Program-made: the position numbers and the translations under genes
Shown: positions 55,033-64,000 of the stretch, piece after piece
Layout: every line of letters begins with the position of its first letter
How positions within the stretch are numbered: position 1 is the stretch's first letter
Notes under the pieces: model-generated
The model's input: only the letters and a program-made list of their open reading frames with translations
The model's database searches: none
What the model was told of the DNA's origin: nothing
Assembly (NCBI RefSeq): GCF_001660705.2
Contig: NZ_LYBV02000031.1
Coordinates: 124,001 to 188,000 of the forward strand
DNA from: Saccharicrinis aurantiacus
GTDB taxonomy: Bacteria > Bacteroidota > Bacteroidia > Bacteroidales > Marinilabiliaceae
DNA length: 64,000 nucleotides
Direction of reading: 5' to 3'

Positions 55033-57432
55033 TTAAGCGTCTTTTGTGTTCTTCTTTATTCTTAACTCTTCAAGTTCAATGTCTTCATCTTCATCATAAA
55101 TATGAAGTAATGGTTCTTTGAAGGATTTTGTTGTGATGTATTTTTCTAAGGTTAAGAGGAGCGAAGGTAATAAAATTAAATTTGAGAAAAGTGCAATGAG
55201 CAATGTTACAGCAACTAAAATACCTAAAGCTACAGTTCCGCCAAACTCTGAAAAACCAAATATTCCAAAACCAAAGAATAAAATAATTGATGTATAAATC
55301 ATACTTACTCCTGTTTCTTTTAATGCAAGTACAACTGCGGCTCTAATACTCCAGTTGGTTTCAGTTAGCTCTTGTCGATATTTAGCCAAATAATGGATTG
55401 TATCATCAACAGAAATTCCGAACGCAATACTAAATACTAATATTGTTGAAGGTTTTATTGGGATGCCAAAATAACCCATTAATGCCGCAGTCATGATCAG
55501 CGGAATTAAATTGGGAATTAAAGAAACAATAACCATTCGTTTTGATGAAAACATCCATGCCATAAATGAGGCTATAAGAATTACCGCGAGAAATAAACTG
55601 ACAAATAAATTCTTAATTAAATATTGCGTTCCCTTAAAAAATACTACGCTGGCTCCTGTAACAGAGGTGTCAAATTTTGCACTCGGAAATATTTCTTCAA
55701 TTTCTTTAATGATTTCTTTGTTGATAATCTCCATACGGTTGGTACCGATGTCTTTCATTCTAAAACTCATCCTAGCTTTCTGGCTAAGAGAATCTACAAA
55801 TGTTTCTATGAGCTCGGTCCCACTTTCCTCATTTTTGGATATGTATGACAGTATGAAGTTACGTTCTTGGTTACTTTTCGGAACGCCATAGTATTTTTCG
55901 TTACCATTATAAAAACTTTGGCGCGCAAATTTTACTGCCTGAGTAAGTGAAAGTGCCTTTGAAATATCAGGATGTTGTGCCAATTTGGTTTCTAGCTTAT
56001 CCATCTTCATTAATGAACTACTCTTTAATACACCTTTAGCTTTTTTTGTATCCACTACAATTTCTAAAGGCATTAAACCATCAAAGTTTTTTTCAAAGAA
56101 TTTAAGATCAACATAAAGAGGATCATCATGAGGGATATCATCAAGCATATACCCCGTTGTTTTTATTTGAAATATACCAATAACCCCTAAAAACAAAACT
56201 ACACCTGTAACAGAATAAACCGTAGTTCGATTATTTAAAGCGATATGAACAAACTTATTTACTATTTTATTGACAGCCGTGTTATTTAGGTGGTTAAGGT
56301 GTCTTTCTTTTGGTTCGGCTACAAAACTAAATATTATAGGAATTAGTAATAATGATAATAAAAAGACTACCAATATATTGATAGCTGCAATTATACCAAA
56401 CTCAATAAGTATGCGGCTGCTGGTAAAAACAAAAGTTGCAAAACCAGATGCTGTTGTTAAATTGGTTAAGAAGGTTGCATTACCAATCTTTCGTATAACT
56501 CTTTGAAGTGCTTTTATTCTATTACCATGCTGTTTGAATTCTTGATGGTACTTGTTGAGCAGAAATACCGAATTAGGTATGCCAATCACAATAATTAGTG
56601 GAGGTATCATACCTGTTAATATGGTTATTTTAAATCCAAGAAGAGCTTGGGTCCCAAGCGCCCAAACCACCGCGATAATAACTACAAGCATTGAGTATAT
56701 CACAACCTTGAATGATCGGAAGAATAAGAATATGATGAGTGCTGTAATTCCAAGAGCCATAAATATGAACATATTAAGCTCTTTCTTAATCATTTCTGCC
56801 GTAATTACCCTAATGTACGGTAACCCAGAATAGTGAATGGAAACGTCTGTTTTGTTAGTGTATTCTGTTCCAGCTTCAACAATTCTATTGATTAGTTCTA
56901 CCCTAGCCTCGCTTTGAAGAATCTCAGGTTCTAGAGTTATAGCCATTAAGTAGCTGTCAGTTTCTTTGTTATGCAAAACTCCTTCGTAAAAAGGTAGATT
57001 TGTATATACTCTTTGCAGTGAGTCTAAAGTGTATTGGCTGTCAATTTCATTATTGAATATTTGAACAGTTTCAAAACGTTTTTTTTCTTTATTTTTAATT
57101 AAGTTGTAAGATTCACTAGCTGAGAAGACCGTGCTTACACCATCAATTTCTTGAAGTGACTTAGTTAGATTCTGCCAATTTTTAAAGTTGTCAAGTTCAA
57201 AAAAATCTCGGTCCTGAACGCCCAAAACCATTAAGTTACCGTCGTTGCCAAATTGGGCAGTAAATTCTTGTTGTTCAATATATGCCGGATCATCTTTTGG
57301 TAAGAGAGGTGCATATTCATATGACATTTGAACATCACCTGCTTTGAACCCCATAAACAGGGTAAGAATAAATATGAGGCTAAGAAAGAATAGTCTATTT
57401 CTTAAAATTGTGCGTGCAATAACTGTCCACAT
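55033..57432 (-). CDS. RND-superfamily exporter, MMPL/HpnN-like
   Basis: A 799-residue membrane protein with two repeats, each of a large periplasmic loop and five to six membrane helices. The marker segments are ALGITALIIFLFFRSFKVV in repeat one and AFGISVDDTIHYLAKYRQELTE in repeat two. This class moves lipids, hopanoids or other hydrophobic molecules rather than drugs. It lies between a RidA-like gene (12 bases upstream) and a polyprenyl synthase gene (two bases downstream), which suggests an isoprenoid-related cargo. Confidence 0.87.
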   Translation of the reverse strand: MWTVIARTILRNRLFFLSLIFILTLFMGFKAGDVQMSYEYAPLLPKDDPAYIEQQEFTAQFGNDGNLMVLGVQDRDFFELDNFKNWQNLTKSLQEIDGVSTVFSASESYNLIKNKEKKRFETVQIFNNEIDSQYTLDSLQRVYTNLPFYEGVLHNKETDSYLMAITLEPEILQSEARVELINRIVEAGTEYTNKTDVSIHYSGLPYIRVITAEMIKKELNMFIFMALGITALIIFLFFRSFKVVIYSMLVVIIAVVWALGTQALLGFKITILTGMIPPLIIVIGIPNSVFLLNKYHQEFKQHGNRIKALQRVIRKIGNATFLTNLTTASGFATFVFTSSRILIEFGIIAAINILVVFLLSLLLIPIIFSFVAEPKERHLNHLNNTAVNKIVNKFVHIALNNRTTVYSVTGVVLFLGVIGIFQIKTTGYMLDDIPHDDPLYVDLKFFEKNFDGLMPLEIVVDTKKAKGVLKSSSLMKMDKLETKLAQHPDISKALSLTQAVKFARQSFYNGNEKYYGVPKSNQERNFILSYISKNEESGTELIETFVDSLSQKARMSFRMKDIGTNRMEIINKEIIKEIEEIFPSAKFDTSVTGASVVFFKGTQYLIKNLFVSLFLAVILIASFMAWMFSSKRMVIVSLIPNLIPLIMTAALMGYFGIPIKPSTILVFSIAFGISVDDTIHYLAKYRQELTETNWSIRAAVVLALKETGVSMIYTSIILFFGFGIFGFSEFGGTVALGILVAVTLLIALFSNLILLPSLLLTLEKYITTKSFKEPLLHIYDEDEDIELEELRIKKNTKDA

Positions 57433-57444
57433 TGTATTTTTGCT

Positions 57445-58467
57445 CTAAAGTGTTATGTTGAGATTTGTAATCCCTTCTATTTGTATTAATTGATTTTTGT
57501 GGGCTGAATTGGCACACATGATAGTAAATGGCACAAAAGGTAATGCTTCAGTAATATATTTACTCACAAAATCAAAGTCATTTTCTTCTGTTACTATAAC
57601 CCGCAAGAATAGCAGGTCTTTTTCAGATAATTCCTTTTTTTGCAAATGAGGATTTAAATTAGCCTGAAGACTCTTTATTTCTTTAATAATATTGAGGATA
57701 GTGTTTGTGGTTTGTTGTTTGAGATCTCCTTTGGGGCTTTGATGAATCGTATTTATTTGTGGAGAGGAATTATTAATTATAATACTATTTTTTATTCTCT
57801 TGAATGCAGTATTCTCATCGCCGTAGGCTAAAGCACAAATGTCAACAGATAAAATATCGTGATTTGAACCAATATTGATATTTAAGGGTAAACCATTCTT
57901 AAATTGAGCACCACCATAATAGAAATCTTTAATCTCATTAAATTCTTTAAGACTATCTTCTGACAATGCACCAATATAATTATTTTGTTTATAGAGGTGC
58001 TCAAAGGTCATTTCTTCTGCATCAAGAATCTGCTCTGCAAAATCGAGTGTTTTCTGAATGTTATATACTTTGCTTGTCTCGTTAAAAGAAATTGATCCGG
58101 AGAAAAGTTCGGTAGAATTATGATTTTCAACAACTGTGTAATGATGATCAAATAATTGTTTAAACTTTACAACTCCTTCTTTTTTGTTATGCAAAGTTGA
58201 TTCAATAAGAAAAGGAATGTTTCTGTGTAAAGATATTGGGACTATGGATAACCCAGGGATTTTATCCTTAAAAAACGCTTTGCAATTCTGAAGAGCAGAA
58301 TCGCTTTCTTTAAAAAAACTGTCCCTTGTTTCTGAGTTGATATAAATGGTGACTTTAATAGTGAAATAATCAGCGTTTTCTTTTTGGAGTGTATCCAAAA
58401 TAGAAATTAGATTTTCGTTAAAATTATCCCCCTCCTTAGCACTATGTTGTTTTACTAATCGAATCAT
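57445..58467 (-). CDS. Uncharacterised protein with two RidA-like halves
   Basis: A 340-residue protein that I cannot assign firmly. Both halves have the shape of RidA/YjgF domains: the first shows TIKVTIYINSETRDSFF and FFKDKIPGLSIVPIS; the second shows LFLRVIVTEENDFDFVSKYI, LPFVPFTIMCAN and LIQIEGI. This two-domain layout and length recall the chorismatases (FkbO/XanB2 type), which make hydroxybenzoates, but the usual arginine ahead of the last glutamate is not evident. It is the first gene of the operon with the RND exporter and the prenyl synthase. Its function is open. Confidence 0.45.
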   Translation of the reverse strand: MIRLVKQHSAKEGDNFNENLISILDTLQKENADYFTIKVTIYINSETRDSFFKESDSALQNCKAFFKDKIPGLSIVPISLHRNIPFLIESTLHNKKEGVVKFKQLFDHHYTVVENHNSTELFSGSISFNETSKVYNIQKTLDFAEQILDAEEMTFEHLYKQNNYIGALSEDSLKEFNEIKDFYYGGAQFKNGLPLNINIGSNHDILSVDICALAYGDENTAFKRIKNSIIINNSSPQINTIHQSPKGDLKQQTTNTILNIIKEIKSLQANLNPHLQKKELSEKDLLFLRVIVTEENDFDFVSKYITEALPFVPFTIMCANSAHKNQLIQIEGITNLNITL

Positions 58468-58642
58468 TCCTAAATATAAATAGAAAAGGCAAATTTATGA
58501 GTTTTATCGGTTCATTTGGCAAAACAGTGTAAAAATTATAGGTCTTCTCTTTTTTTAACAAAAAATGTTTGTAATAAGTAACCTAATTGTAACAGCTGCC
58601 GTAATACCCTTAGAAAAAACGTAGAACTAATTGTAATTGTTT

Positions 58643-59155
58643 ATGAAAAAAATGGGTGTATTCCTATTTTTCCTTGTTCTTATTCCAAGCCTTAGTTTTG
58701 GACAAGTTGAGAAATATAAAGCTGTATTTACATTAAACTTTGTGAGATACATAGGATGGCCAGAAGCAGCTAAAGATGGGGATTTTGTGATTGGTGTGAT
58801 AAAGGATAGTAGGGTAGCCAGTTGGTTAACAAAGCAGTCTGTAGGTAAGAAATTTGGTTACCAAAATGTAGTTGTTAAGGAGTTTAAATCTATTGATGAA
58901 TTATCAGCCTGTCAGGTTGTGTTTGTATCTTCATCGCTTAATTATTCAAAGCATGCTGCAACTATAAAAAGTGTAATCGGAAAAAATTCACTCATTATAA
59001 CAGAGGCTGAAGGGGCAACCAAGCATGGTTCTGTAATTAATTTTGTTGTTAGAGATAATAATTTAAAATTTGAAATTAGTGGTAATAATGCACAAGCTCT
59101 CGGACTAAGCATTAGCTCTAAGCTTGAGAATATGGCTGCTGCTATTAAAATGTAG
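58643..59155 (+). CDS. YfiR-like periplasmic protein (DUF4154)
   Basis: A 170-residue exported protein. [21 protein letters not shown] is a signal peptide. The mature part has [16 protein letters not shown] at the start, [24 protein letters not shown] and the C-terminal [34 protein letters not shown], matching the YfiR family. In Pseudomonas, YfiR restrains the periplasmic domain of a diguanylate cyclase; here the neighbour is a chemoreceptor 22 bases downstream, so it may be that receptor's periplasmic partner. The ATG at 58643 follows an in-frame TTG at 58637. Confidence 0.8.
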   Translation: MKKMGVFLFFLVLIPSLSFGQVEKYKAVFTLNFVRYIGWPEAAKDGDFVIGVIKDSRVASWLTKQSVGKKFGYQNVVVKEFKSIDELSACQVVFVSSSLNYSKHAATIKSVIGKNSLIITEAEGATKHGSVINFVVRDNNLKFEISGNNAQALGLSISSKLENMAAAIKM

Positions 59156-59177
59156 TATTACTTTAATAAATTATTGT

Positions 59178-60872
59178 ATGAAAATTAAACTTAATATAGC
59201 TCAGAAATTGATTATTGGTTTTGGGTTAATTTTAGTCGCAATACTAATTAATGGGGTTTCAACTTCTGTTACGCTAAATAATAGTAGAACATTAAGTGAG
59301 GAGATTACTAAAATATACAGCCCTTCAGAGAAGTTAATTAGTCAATATCATGATATGTTGGTTAGTTCAAAATCACTTATAAAAAGTTGGGTGTTTATTG
59401 ATAGGCAGCCTGGGACTTCAGATAAGCAGTCACTTGAGGAGTTGCATTCGAAAAATTATCCTGAGTTATTAAAAAGCTTAGAGTCAATTAAATCAGAATG
59501 GAGTGTTGAGAATCAGTTGTTATTTGATTCTTTAAAATTTCAAACAGACGACTTGTTTTTAAAACAGAAATATGTCATGTCGAGCTTAAGTTCGTTTGAG
59601 TCGTATGATGATGTTATGGTGATATTTGAAGTGGAGCCAATGGTGCAGGAAGACGGAGAAATCATTATGTTGTGTGATGAATTGACCGTGAGGTTGGAAA
59701 CCTTAGGGGATGAGTTTGCTACACTTAATGCTAAGGCATTAGAAGATATGGATGCTTCGTTTGGGTGGTTTAATGGTTTTGTAATCATTATGTTGATTGT
59801 GCTCGTTTTGGTATCAACTTCTATCGCATACATATTGTATAATAGTGTTGTTAAGCCTTTAAATAAGGGAGTTGCTTTTGCTCAAACTATTGGTGAAGGA
59901 GATTTAACAGCGAAGTTAGATATACAACAGGATGACGAGATTGGGCTGTTAGCTGAAGCGCTGAAGACAATGGCGACTAATCTGAAGAGTATTGTTGTTT
60001 CGATTAAAGAGAATGCGAATGATTTGGTAACAAACGGCCAAACATTAAAAGATAGTTCAGTGCAATTGTCTAAAGGATCAGCAGATCAGGCTGCTTCAGC
60101 GGAAGAGGTTTCTACATCTATTGAGGAGATGGTTGCTAATATCGATCAGAATACAGAGAATGCGGTTGAAACGGAGAAGATTACTGTAGAGACAGCTAGT
60201 GATGTTAATGTTGCCGACGGATTATCATCCAAGGCTGCTAATTCAATGCAACTCGTTTCTGAAAAGATTACGATAATTGGCGATATTGCTTTTCAAACAA
60301 ATATCTTAGCTTTAAATGCAGCAGTTGAAGCTGCAAGGGCAGGAGAGCACGGAAGAGGATTTTCTGTTGTTGCTGCCGAAGTTAGAAAGTTGGCTGAAAG
60401 GAGTAAAGTTGCAGCAGATGAAATTCATAGCTTAGTAACTGACGGATTAAAGGTATCTAAAGAGGCCGGAGAAAAATCACGTTTACTTGTTCCCGATATT
60501 GAAAAGACAACACAATTAATAAAAGAAATATCAGCAGCTAGTATAGAGCAAAAAACGGGAGCTGAGCAGATAAATATGGCAATGCAACAATTGAACTTAA
60601 TTACTCAAGAAAATGCTTCGTCTTCCGATGAATTAACGCAAAGCTCTGAGCAATTATCTGTTCTTGCTGATCGTCTTAAGGATGCTGTTGGCTTCTTTAC
60701 AATTGATGATTCAGATGTGAAAGTTAAATCAGCAGAACCAAAATCTACGGATAGTATTATTCCTAATAAACAAGATAGAGTGCAAGAACGGGAACTTATT
60801 AAGCCATCTGCAAGTGGTGAAATAATAAATCTGGATAAGGACTTCAATCTAGATAATTACGAGAAATTTTAA
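59178..60872 (+). CDS. Methyl-accepting chemotaxis protein
   Basis: A 564-residue chemoreceptor. The first membrane helix is at about 10-32 ([19 protein letters not shown]), a four-helix-bundle type periplasmic sensor spans about 33-195, and the second membrane helix is [24 protein letters not shown] follows ([20 protein letters not shown]) and then the signalling domain, whose hairpin tip [18 protein letters not shown] and [19 protein letters not shown] contacts CheA and CheW. The ATG at 59178 is used; the frame opens earlier inside the YfiR gene. It is the second gene of the chemosensory cluster. Confidence 0.93.
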   Translation: MKIKLNIAQKLIIGFGLILVAILINGVSTSVTLNNSRTLSEEITKIYSPSEKLISQYHDMLVSSKSLIKSWVFIDRQPGTSDKQSLEELHSKNYPELLKSLESIKSEWSVENQLLFDSLKFQTDDLFLKQKYVMSSLSSFESYDDVMVIFEVEPMVQEDGEIIMLCDELTVRLETLGDEFATLNAKALEDMDASFGWFNGFVIIMLIVLVLVSTSIAYILYNSVVKPLNKGVAFAQTIGEGDLTAKLDIQQDDEIGLLAEALKTMATNLKSIVVSIKENANDLVTNGQTLKDSSVQLSKGSADQAASAEEVSTSIEEMVANIDQNTENAVETEKITVETASDVNVADGLSSKAANSMQLVSEKITIIGDIAFQTNILALNAAVEAARAGEHGRGFSVVAAEVRKLAERSKVAADEIHSLVTDGLKVSKEAGEKSRLLVPDIEKTTQLIKEISAASIEQKTGAEQINMAMQQLNLITQENASSSDELTQSSEQLSVLADRLKDAVGFFTIDDSDVKVKSAEPKSTDSIIPNKQDRVQERELIKPSASGEIINLDKDFNLDNYEKF

Positions 60873-60889
60873 TCACAAACTCTATATCA

Positions 60890-61195
60890 ATGGATGCACC
60901 ATTTAAAATTGATGTTAATAAATCTGATACAGAAACCAATATTGCAGTTTCAGGGGATCTGATAATTAACCATATTGAGAAAATTAAAGAGGTATTTGAT
61001 AGTTCTATTGATTTTTCTAAGAACTTAATTATAGATTTGAATGGAATTAATAGTATTGATATAACTTTTATTCAATTAATTATTTCACTGAAGAAGTCAT
61101 TTCAAAGTAGTGATAACCAAATAGTGTTTAAGAATAACTTTAATGATGAGGTTAAAATATTGCTTCAAAATGCAGGTTTTAACAATTTACTTTAA
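60890..61195 (+). CDS. STAS-domain protein
   Basis: A 101-residue single STAS domain: an alternating beta-alpha protein with the central loop LIIDLNGINSIDITFIQLI, where anti-sigma antagonists carry the phosphorylated serine (here Ser in NSID). Its place between the receptor and CheY suggests a scaffold or phospho-switch role in the same signalling pathway. No partner kinase of the RsbT/RsbW type is seen. Very AT-rich. Confidence 0.8.
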   Translation: MDAPFKIDVNKSDTETNIAVSGDLIINHIEKIKEVFDSSIDFSKNLIIDLNGINSIDITFIQLIISLKKSFQSSDNQIVFKNNFNDEVKILLQNAGFNNLL

Positions 61196-61224
61196 ACAAT
61201 AGATATAAAAACAAATATAAAATT

Positions 61225-61590
61225 ATGGGTAAAACAGTTCTTATTGTTGATGACTCTGAAAGTATTAGAGAAGTTGTAAACTTTACTTTAGAAAATGAAG
61301 GTTATGATGTCTTAGTAGGAATTGATGGAGAAGATGCTCTGCAATTTTTAGATGGAAGACATATTGATATTATCATTACCGATTTACACATGCCTAACCT
61401 TGATGGTTTAGGGTTAATACGTAAAGTTCGTGAAATAGAGACCTATAAGCATATTCCAATTCTATTCTTAACTACAGAATCTCAAGCATCAAAAAAGATG
61501 GAAGCCAAACAGGCTGGAGCAACAGGTTGGATTATTAAACCATTTGTACCTGCAAAGCTTTTAAGTGCTATTTCACGAGTGTTGAGGTAG
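61225..61590 (+). CDS. cheY: CheY-like response regulator
   Basis: A 121-residue stand-alone receiver domain. The acidic pair is Asp9-Asp10 in VDDSES, the phospho-acceptor is Asp53 in ITDLHMPNLDG, the switch Thr lies in LFLTTES (83-84), and Lys105 is in WIIKPF. It should be phosphorylated by CheA, encoded 69 bases downstream. No output domain is present; the target could be a motility or adhesion machine. Confidence 0.93.
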   Translation: MGKTVLIVDDSESIREVVNFTLENEGYDVLVGIDGEDALQFLDGRHIDIIITDLHMPNLDGLGLIRKVREIETYKHIPILFLTTESQASKKMEAKQAGATGWIIKPFVPAKLLSAISRVLR

Positions 61591-61658
61591 TTTGTAAACC
61601 CTAAGAAACTCATCCTTAATTGGTCTGAGTAGTTAAGAAATGAAAATCAAGAACAAGC

Positions 61659-63695
61659 ATGATTGATAAGTTTAGAGCTAAATTTGTAGAAGAGTCCCTC
61701 GATAATGTTCAGGACCTAGAAGAATCTCTGCTGTTATTAGAGAATGATAGGGCTGACAAAGAAATAATTGAGCGTATATTTAGGGCCATGCACTCACTGA
61801 AAGGTGGTGGCGCTATGTTTGGGTTTACAGATTTAAGTGAGTTTACTCACCATCTTGAAACTGTTTTTGATTGGGTTAGAAATGGCAAATTAGCAATCTC
61901 AGACGACCTAATTTCTCTAACTTTTGAAGCTATTGACCAAATTAAACACTACTTAAGTGTTGGTGATTTAGAGGATGAGGATGAAAAAAAACAAGCCAAT
62001 GCCCTAACAAATAAGGTAAAACGCTTTGTTTCAAATCCATCAGAGCACGATGAGGTTGAGTTGACTGAGAATGTACAATCAGTTGAAGAGGAGGAGGATG
62101 GTTCTAAGTCTTACTTTATTAAATTTGTACCGCATACAGATATTCTCCGTAATGGAACAAACCCTCTTTTCTTATTAGATGATCTTCATGATCTTGGAAC
62201 GGCACATGTTATCTATAACGATACCAAGGCGCCTCTATACGATGCCTTCGATCCAGTAAGTTGTTATGTTTCTTGGATTATTATTTTAAACACTGAAGAA
62301 GCAATAAATGAAATTCAAGATGTGTTCATTTTTGTTGAAGATGAATGTGATCTTGAAATAACAGAGGTTTTTGAGGGTAATATTTTAGAGCAAAAGGATT
62401 TTCAAGACTTATTAGAAAGTTGTAAGGAGTCTGGAGAGACAATAAGTTCTGAAATATTAAAAAATGTACAACCTGCAACTGCCAAAGAAGAACCCAAGGA
62501 AGCAAACAAGAAAAAGGGAGTTCAGCTCAAAGAAACCAAGATATCAAGCATTCGCGTTGCCTCAAATAAGATTGATGAACTTGTTAATTTAGTAAGTGAA
62601 TTAGTTACCATACAAGCGCAGTTAAATTTATATGCAGAAAAAGATGGTCAGCCAGGGATAATTGCTTTATCTGAGAATATTCAAAAATTGACTAGGCAGT
62701 TGCGCGATAATGCCTTTGAAATTAGTTTGATACCTCTTCAAAACGATTTAATGAGATTTCAGCGTTTGGTTCGTGATTTATCAAAAGAACTGAATAAGGA
62801 GATTGACTTTATTATTGAAGGAGGAGATATTGAGTTAGATAAAAATATTATTGAGCACCTCACCGATCCTTTACTTCATATGATACGTAATTGTATCGAT
62901 CATGGTATTGAAATGCCAGACGAACGTATCACCAAAGGAAAGTCACCAAAGGGAACAATTATATTTAGGGCTTATTACGAAGGAGCTAGCGTTATAATCA
63001 AAGTTATAGATGATGGTAAGGGTATAGATCCTAACTTTATTCTTAAAAAGGCGATTAGTAAAGGTTTAGTTACTGAGGATGTTGAGTTAACTAGAAAAGA
63101 GATTTTCGATTTAGTTTTTATGAGCGGCTTTTCTACACGAGAAAACGTGTCTGATCTTTCAGGGCGTGGAGTAGGAATGGACGTTGTGAAAAGAAAAATT
63201 GGAGCCATACGAGGTGAAGTTTCTATAGACTCAGAGGTTGATAAAGGAACTACAATTACACTTGAATTACCATTAACATTATCTATTATTGATGGCCTTT
63301 TAGTGGAAGTTGCCAAAAAACAATATGTTATTCCTATTTCTTCTATCGAGAAATTATACCCTCTACCAGAAGCTGATCGAAATAAAATATTTAATGAAGT
63401 AATATCTCTTGGTGAGGAGCAGTTTCCGGTTATTGATTTGCAAAAAGTGTTTAAAACACCATCAACAAATGAGAAACAGCATATTGTTCAGGTTAAATAC
63501 GAGAACAAAAAGATTGGTTTAATTGTAGATGATGTTATTGGAGAGTACCAAACGGTTGTTAAGCCTTTGGGCAAGCTATTAAAAAGTCAAGAAATTATTT
63601 CTGGGGCATCAATTATGGGAGATGGATCAATCTCAATGGTAATTGATACTAATAGATTAATTCATAATAATTGGATCCAAAAATTGAATAAATAA
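61659..63695 (+). CDS. cheA: Chemotaxis histidine kinase CheA
   Basis: A 678-residue CheA. The P1 HPt domain has His45 in RAMHSLKGGGAMFGF. A P2-like middle region (about 145-265) follows, then the dimerisation helices (SIRVASNKIDELVNLVSELVTIQAQ), the kinase domain with MIRNCIDHGIEMPDER (N-box), VIDDGKGIDP and GRGVGMDVVKRKIGAIRG, and the CheW-like P5 domain from about 545 (GLLVEVAKKQYVIPISSIEKL). All kinase boxes are intact. The gene precedes cheW by six bases. Confidence 0.96.
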   Translation: MIDKFRAKFVEESLDNVQDLEESLLLLENDRADKEIIERIFRAMHSLKGGGAMFGFTDLSEFTHHLETVFDWVRNGKLAISDDLISLTFEAIDQIKHYLSVGDLEDEDEKKQANALTNKVKRFVSNPSEHDEVELTENVQSVEEEEDGSKSYFIKFVPHTDILRNGTNPLFLLDDLHDLGTAHVIYNDTKAPLYDAFDPVSCYVSWIIILNTEEAINEIQDVFIFVEDECDLEITEVFEGNILEQKDFQDLLESCKESGETISSEILKNVQPATAKEEPKEANKKKGVQLKETKISSIRVASNKIDELVNLVSELVTIQAQLNLYAEKDGQPGIIALSENIQKLTRQLRDNAFEISLIPLQNDLMRFQRLVRDLSKELNKEIDFIIEGGDIELDKNIIEHLTDPLLHMIRNCIDHGIEMPDERITKGKSPKGTIIFRAYYEGASVIIKVIDDGKGIDPNFILKKAISKGLVTEDVELTRKEIFDLVFMSGFSTRENVSDLSGRGVGMDVVKRKIGAIRGEVSIDSEVDKGTTITLELPLTLSIIDGLLVEVAKKQYVIPISSIEKLYPLPEADRNKIFNEVISLGEEQFPVIDLQKVFKTPSTNEKQHIVQVKYENKKIGLIVDDVIGEYQTVVKPLGKLLKSQEIISGASIMGDGSISMVIDTNRLIHNNWIQKLNK

Positions 63696-63701
63696 TTCGT
63701 T

Positions 63702-64000
63702 ATGGAGGGTTTACCAACTACCAAAATATCTTTCAAATTACAAAATCAAACCTATGCTATTGATAGCTTAAAGGTTAGGAATATATTGCCATTTGAGGAT
63801 AATATTACATCGGTACCAAATACTGAAACATATGTTTTAGGTGTAATTAACCTTCATGGTAATATCTTACCAGTAGTTGATATGCGTATGGTTCTAGGTA
63901 TAGATGAAGAAGAAATCACTAGAGATACTTCTATTGTTATAGTTTCACCAGAAGATAAAATAGAAACCCAATTTGGGATAATGGTTGATTTGGTACATGA
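63702..64000 (+). CDS. cheW: CheW adaptor protein (3' part missing)
   Basis: The first 99 residues of a CheW-like adaptor that links receptor and CheA. Visible are ISFKLQNQTYAIDSLKVRNILPF, YVLGVINLHGNILPVVDMRMVLG and FGIMVDLVH, in the usual order. The ATG at 63702 has a purine-rich stretch ahead. The window ends before the last third. Confidence 0.93.
   Translation, partial: MEGLPTTKISFKLQNQTYAIDSLKVRNILPFEDNITSVPNTETYVLGVINLHGNILPVVDMRMVLGIDEEEITRDTSIVIVSPEDKIETQFGIMVDLVH

Overview
The window is AT-rich chromosomal DNA from a member of the Bacteroidota, most likely a marine-type Bacteroidia (Marinilabiliales-like). This is inferred from the Bacteroidota -7 promoter box TAnnTTTG in front of several genes, the large Bacteroidota-type IspG, GldA, a fused SpmA-SpmB protein, a short AtpC, and a secreted protein with a type IX secretion-like tail. 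No tRNA, rRNA, CRISPR array or intact insertion sequence was seen.

Region 1 (1-7941) is mixed housekeeping: rluF-like (partial), an MBL-fold hydrolase, pdxH, a COG2403 GTPase-like protein with an eroded P-loop, acpH, ilvA, and a membrane-spanning LamG/SARP-type regulator.

Region 2 (7949-26419) is a nitrate assimilation island. It has an outer-membrane porin and an NrtABCD-type ABC importer, a nitrate reductase fused to its own NAD(P)H/FAD module and a [2Fe-2S] domain, nitrite reductase NirBD, molybdenum cofactor genes (moaA-moaD-moaE and a mobA-mobB fusion), and two FNR-like regulators that keep the four-cysteine pattern of the E. coli oxygen sensor. A nearly identical cis-element with an FNR-like half-site lies upstream of both the porin/importer operon and the reductase gene. 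The intergenic regions are rich in palindromic repeats. A second cofactor operon (moeA-moaC-mogA) lies at 30.3-32.4 kb.

Region 3 (26.4-44.1 kb) holds gldA, ispG, the secreted protein, prmC, ribD, cls, thyA-folA, an MBOAT acyltransferase with an SGNH-like partner, spmAB, a flavin-binding protein and dnaG.

Region 4 (44.3-52.1 kb) is a surface-glycan locus: a NeuA-type cytidylyltransferase fused to a HAD phosphatase, a NeuB-type synthase without its SAF domain, two convergent paralogues of an unrecognised glycosyltransferase-like family carrying HP and ST motifs, a GT4-GT90 fusion, and a heptosyltransferase-like GT9. The nonulosonic-acid genes next to the unrecognised paralogues are the best candidate for an undescribed system here.

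Region 5 (52.1-64 kb) holds atpDC, an operon of a RidA-like protein, an RND exporter and a polyprenyl synthase, and finally a chemosensory cluster: YfiR-like protein, chemoreceptor, STAS protein, CheY, CheA and CheW (cut by the window end).
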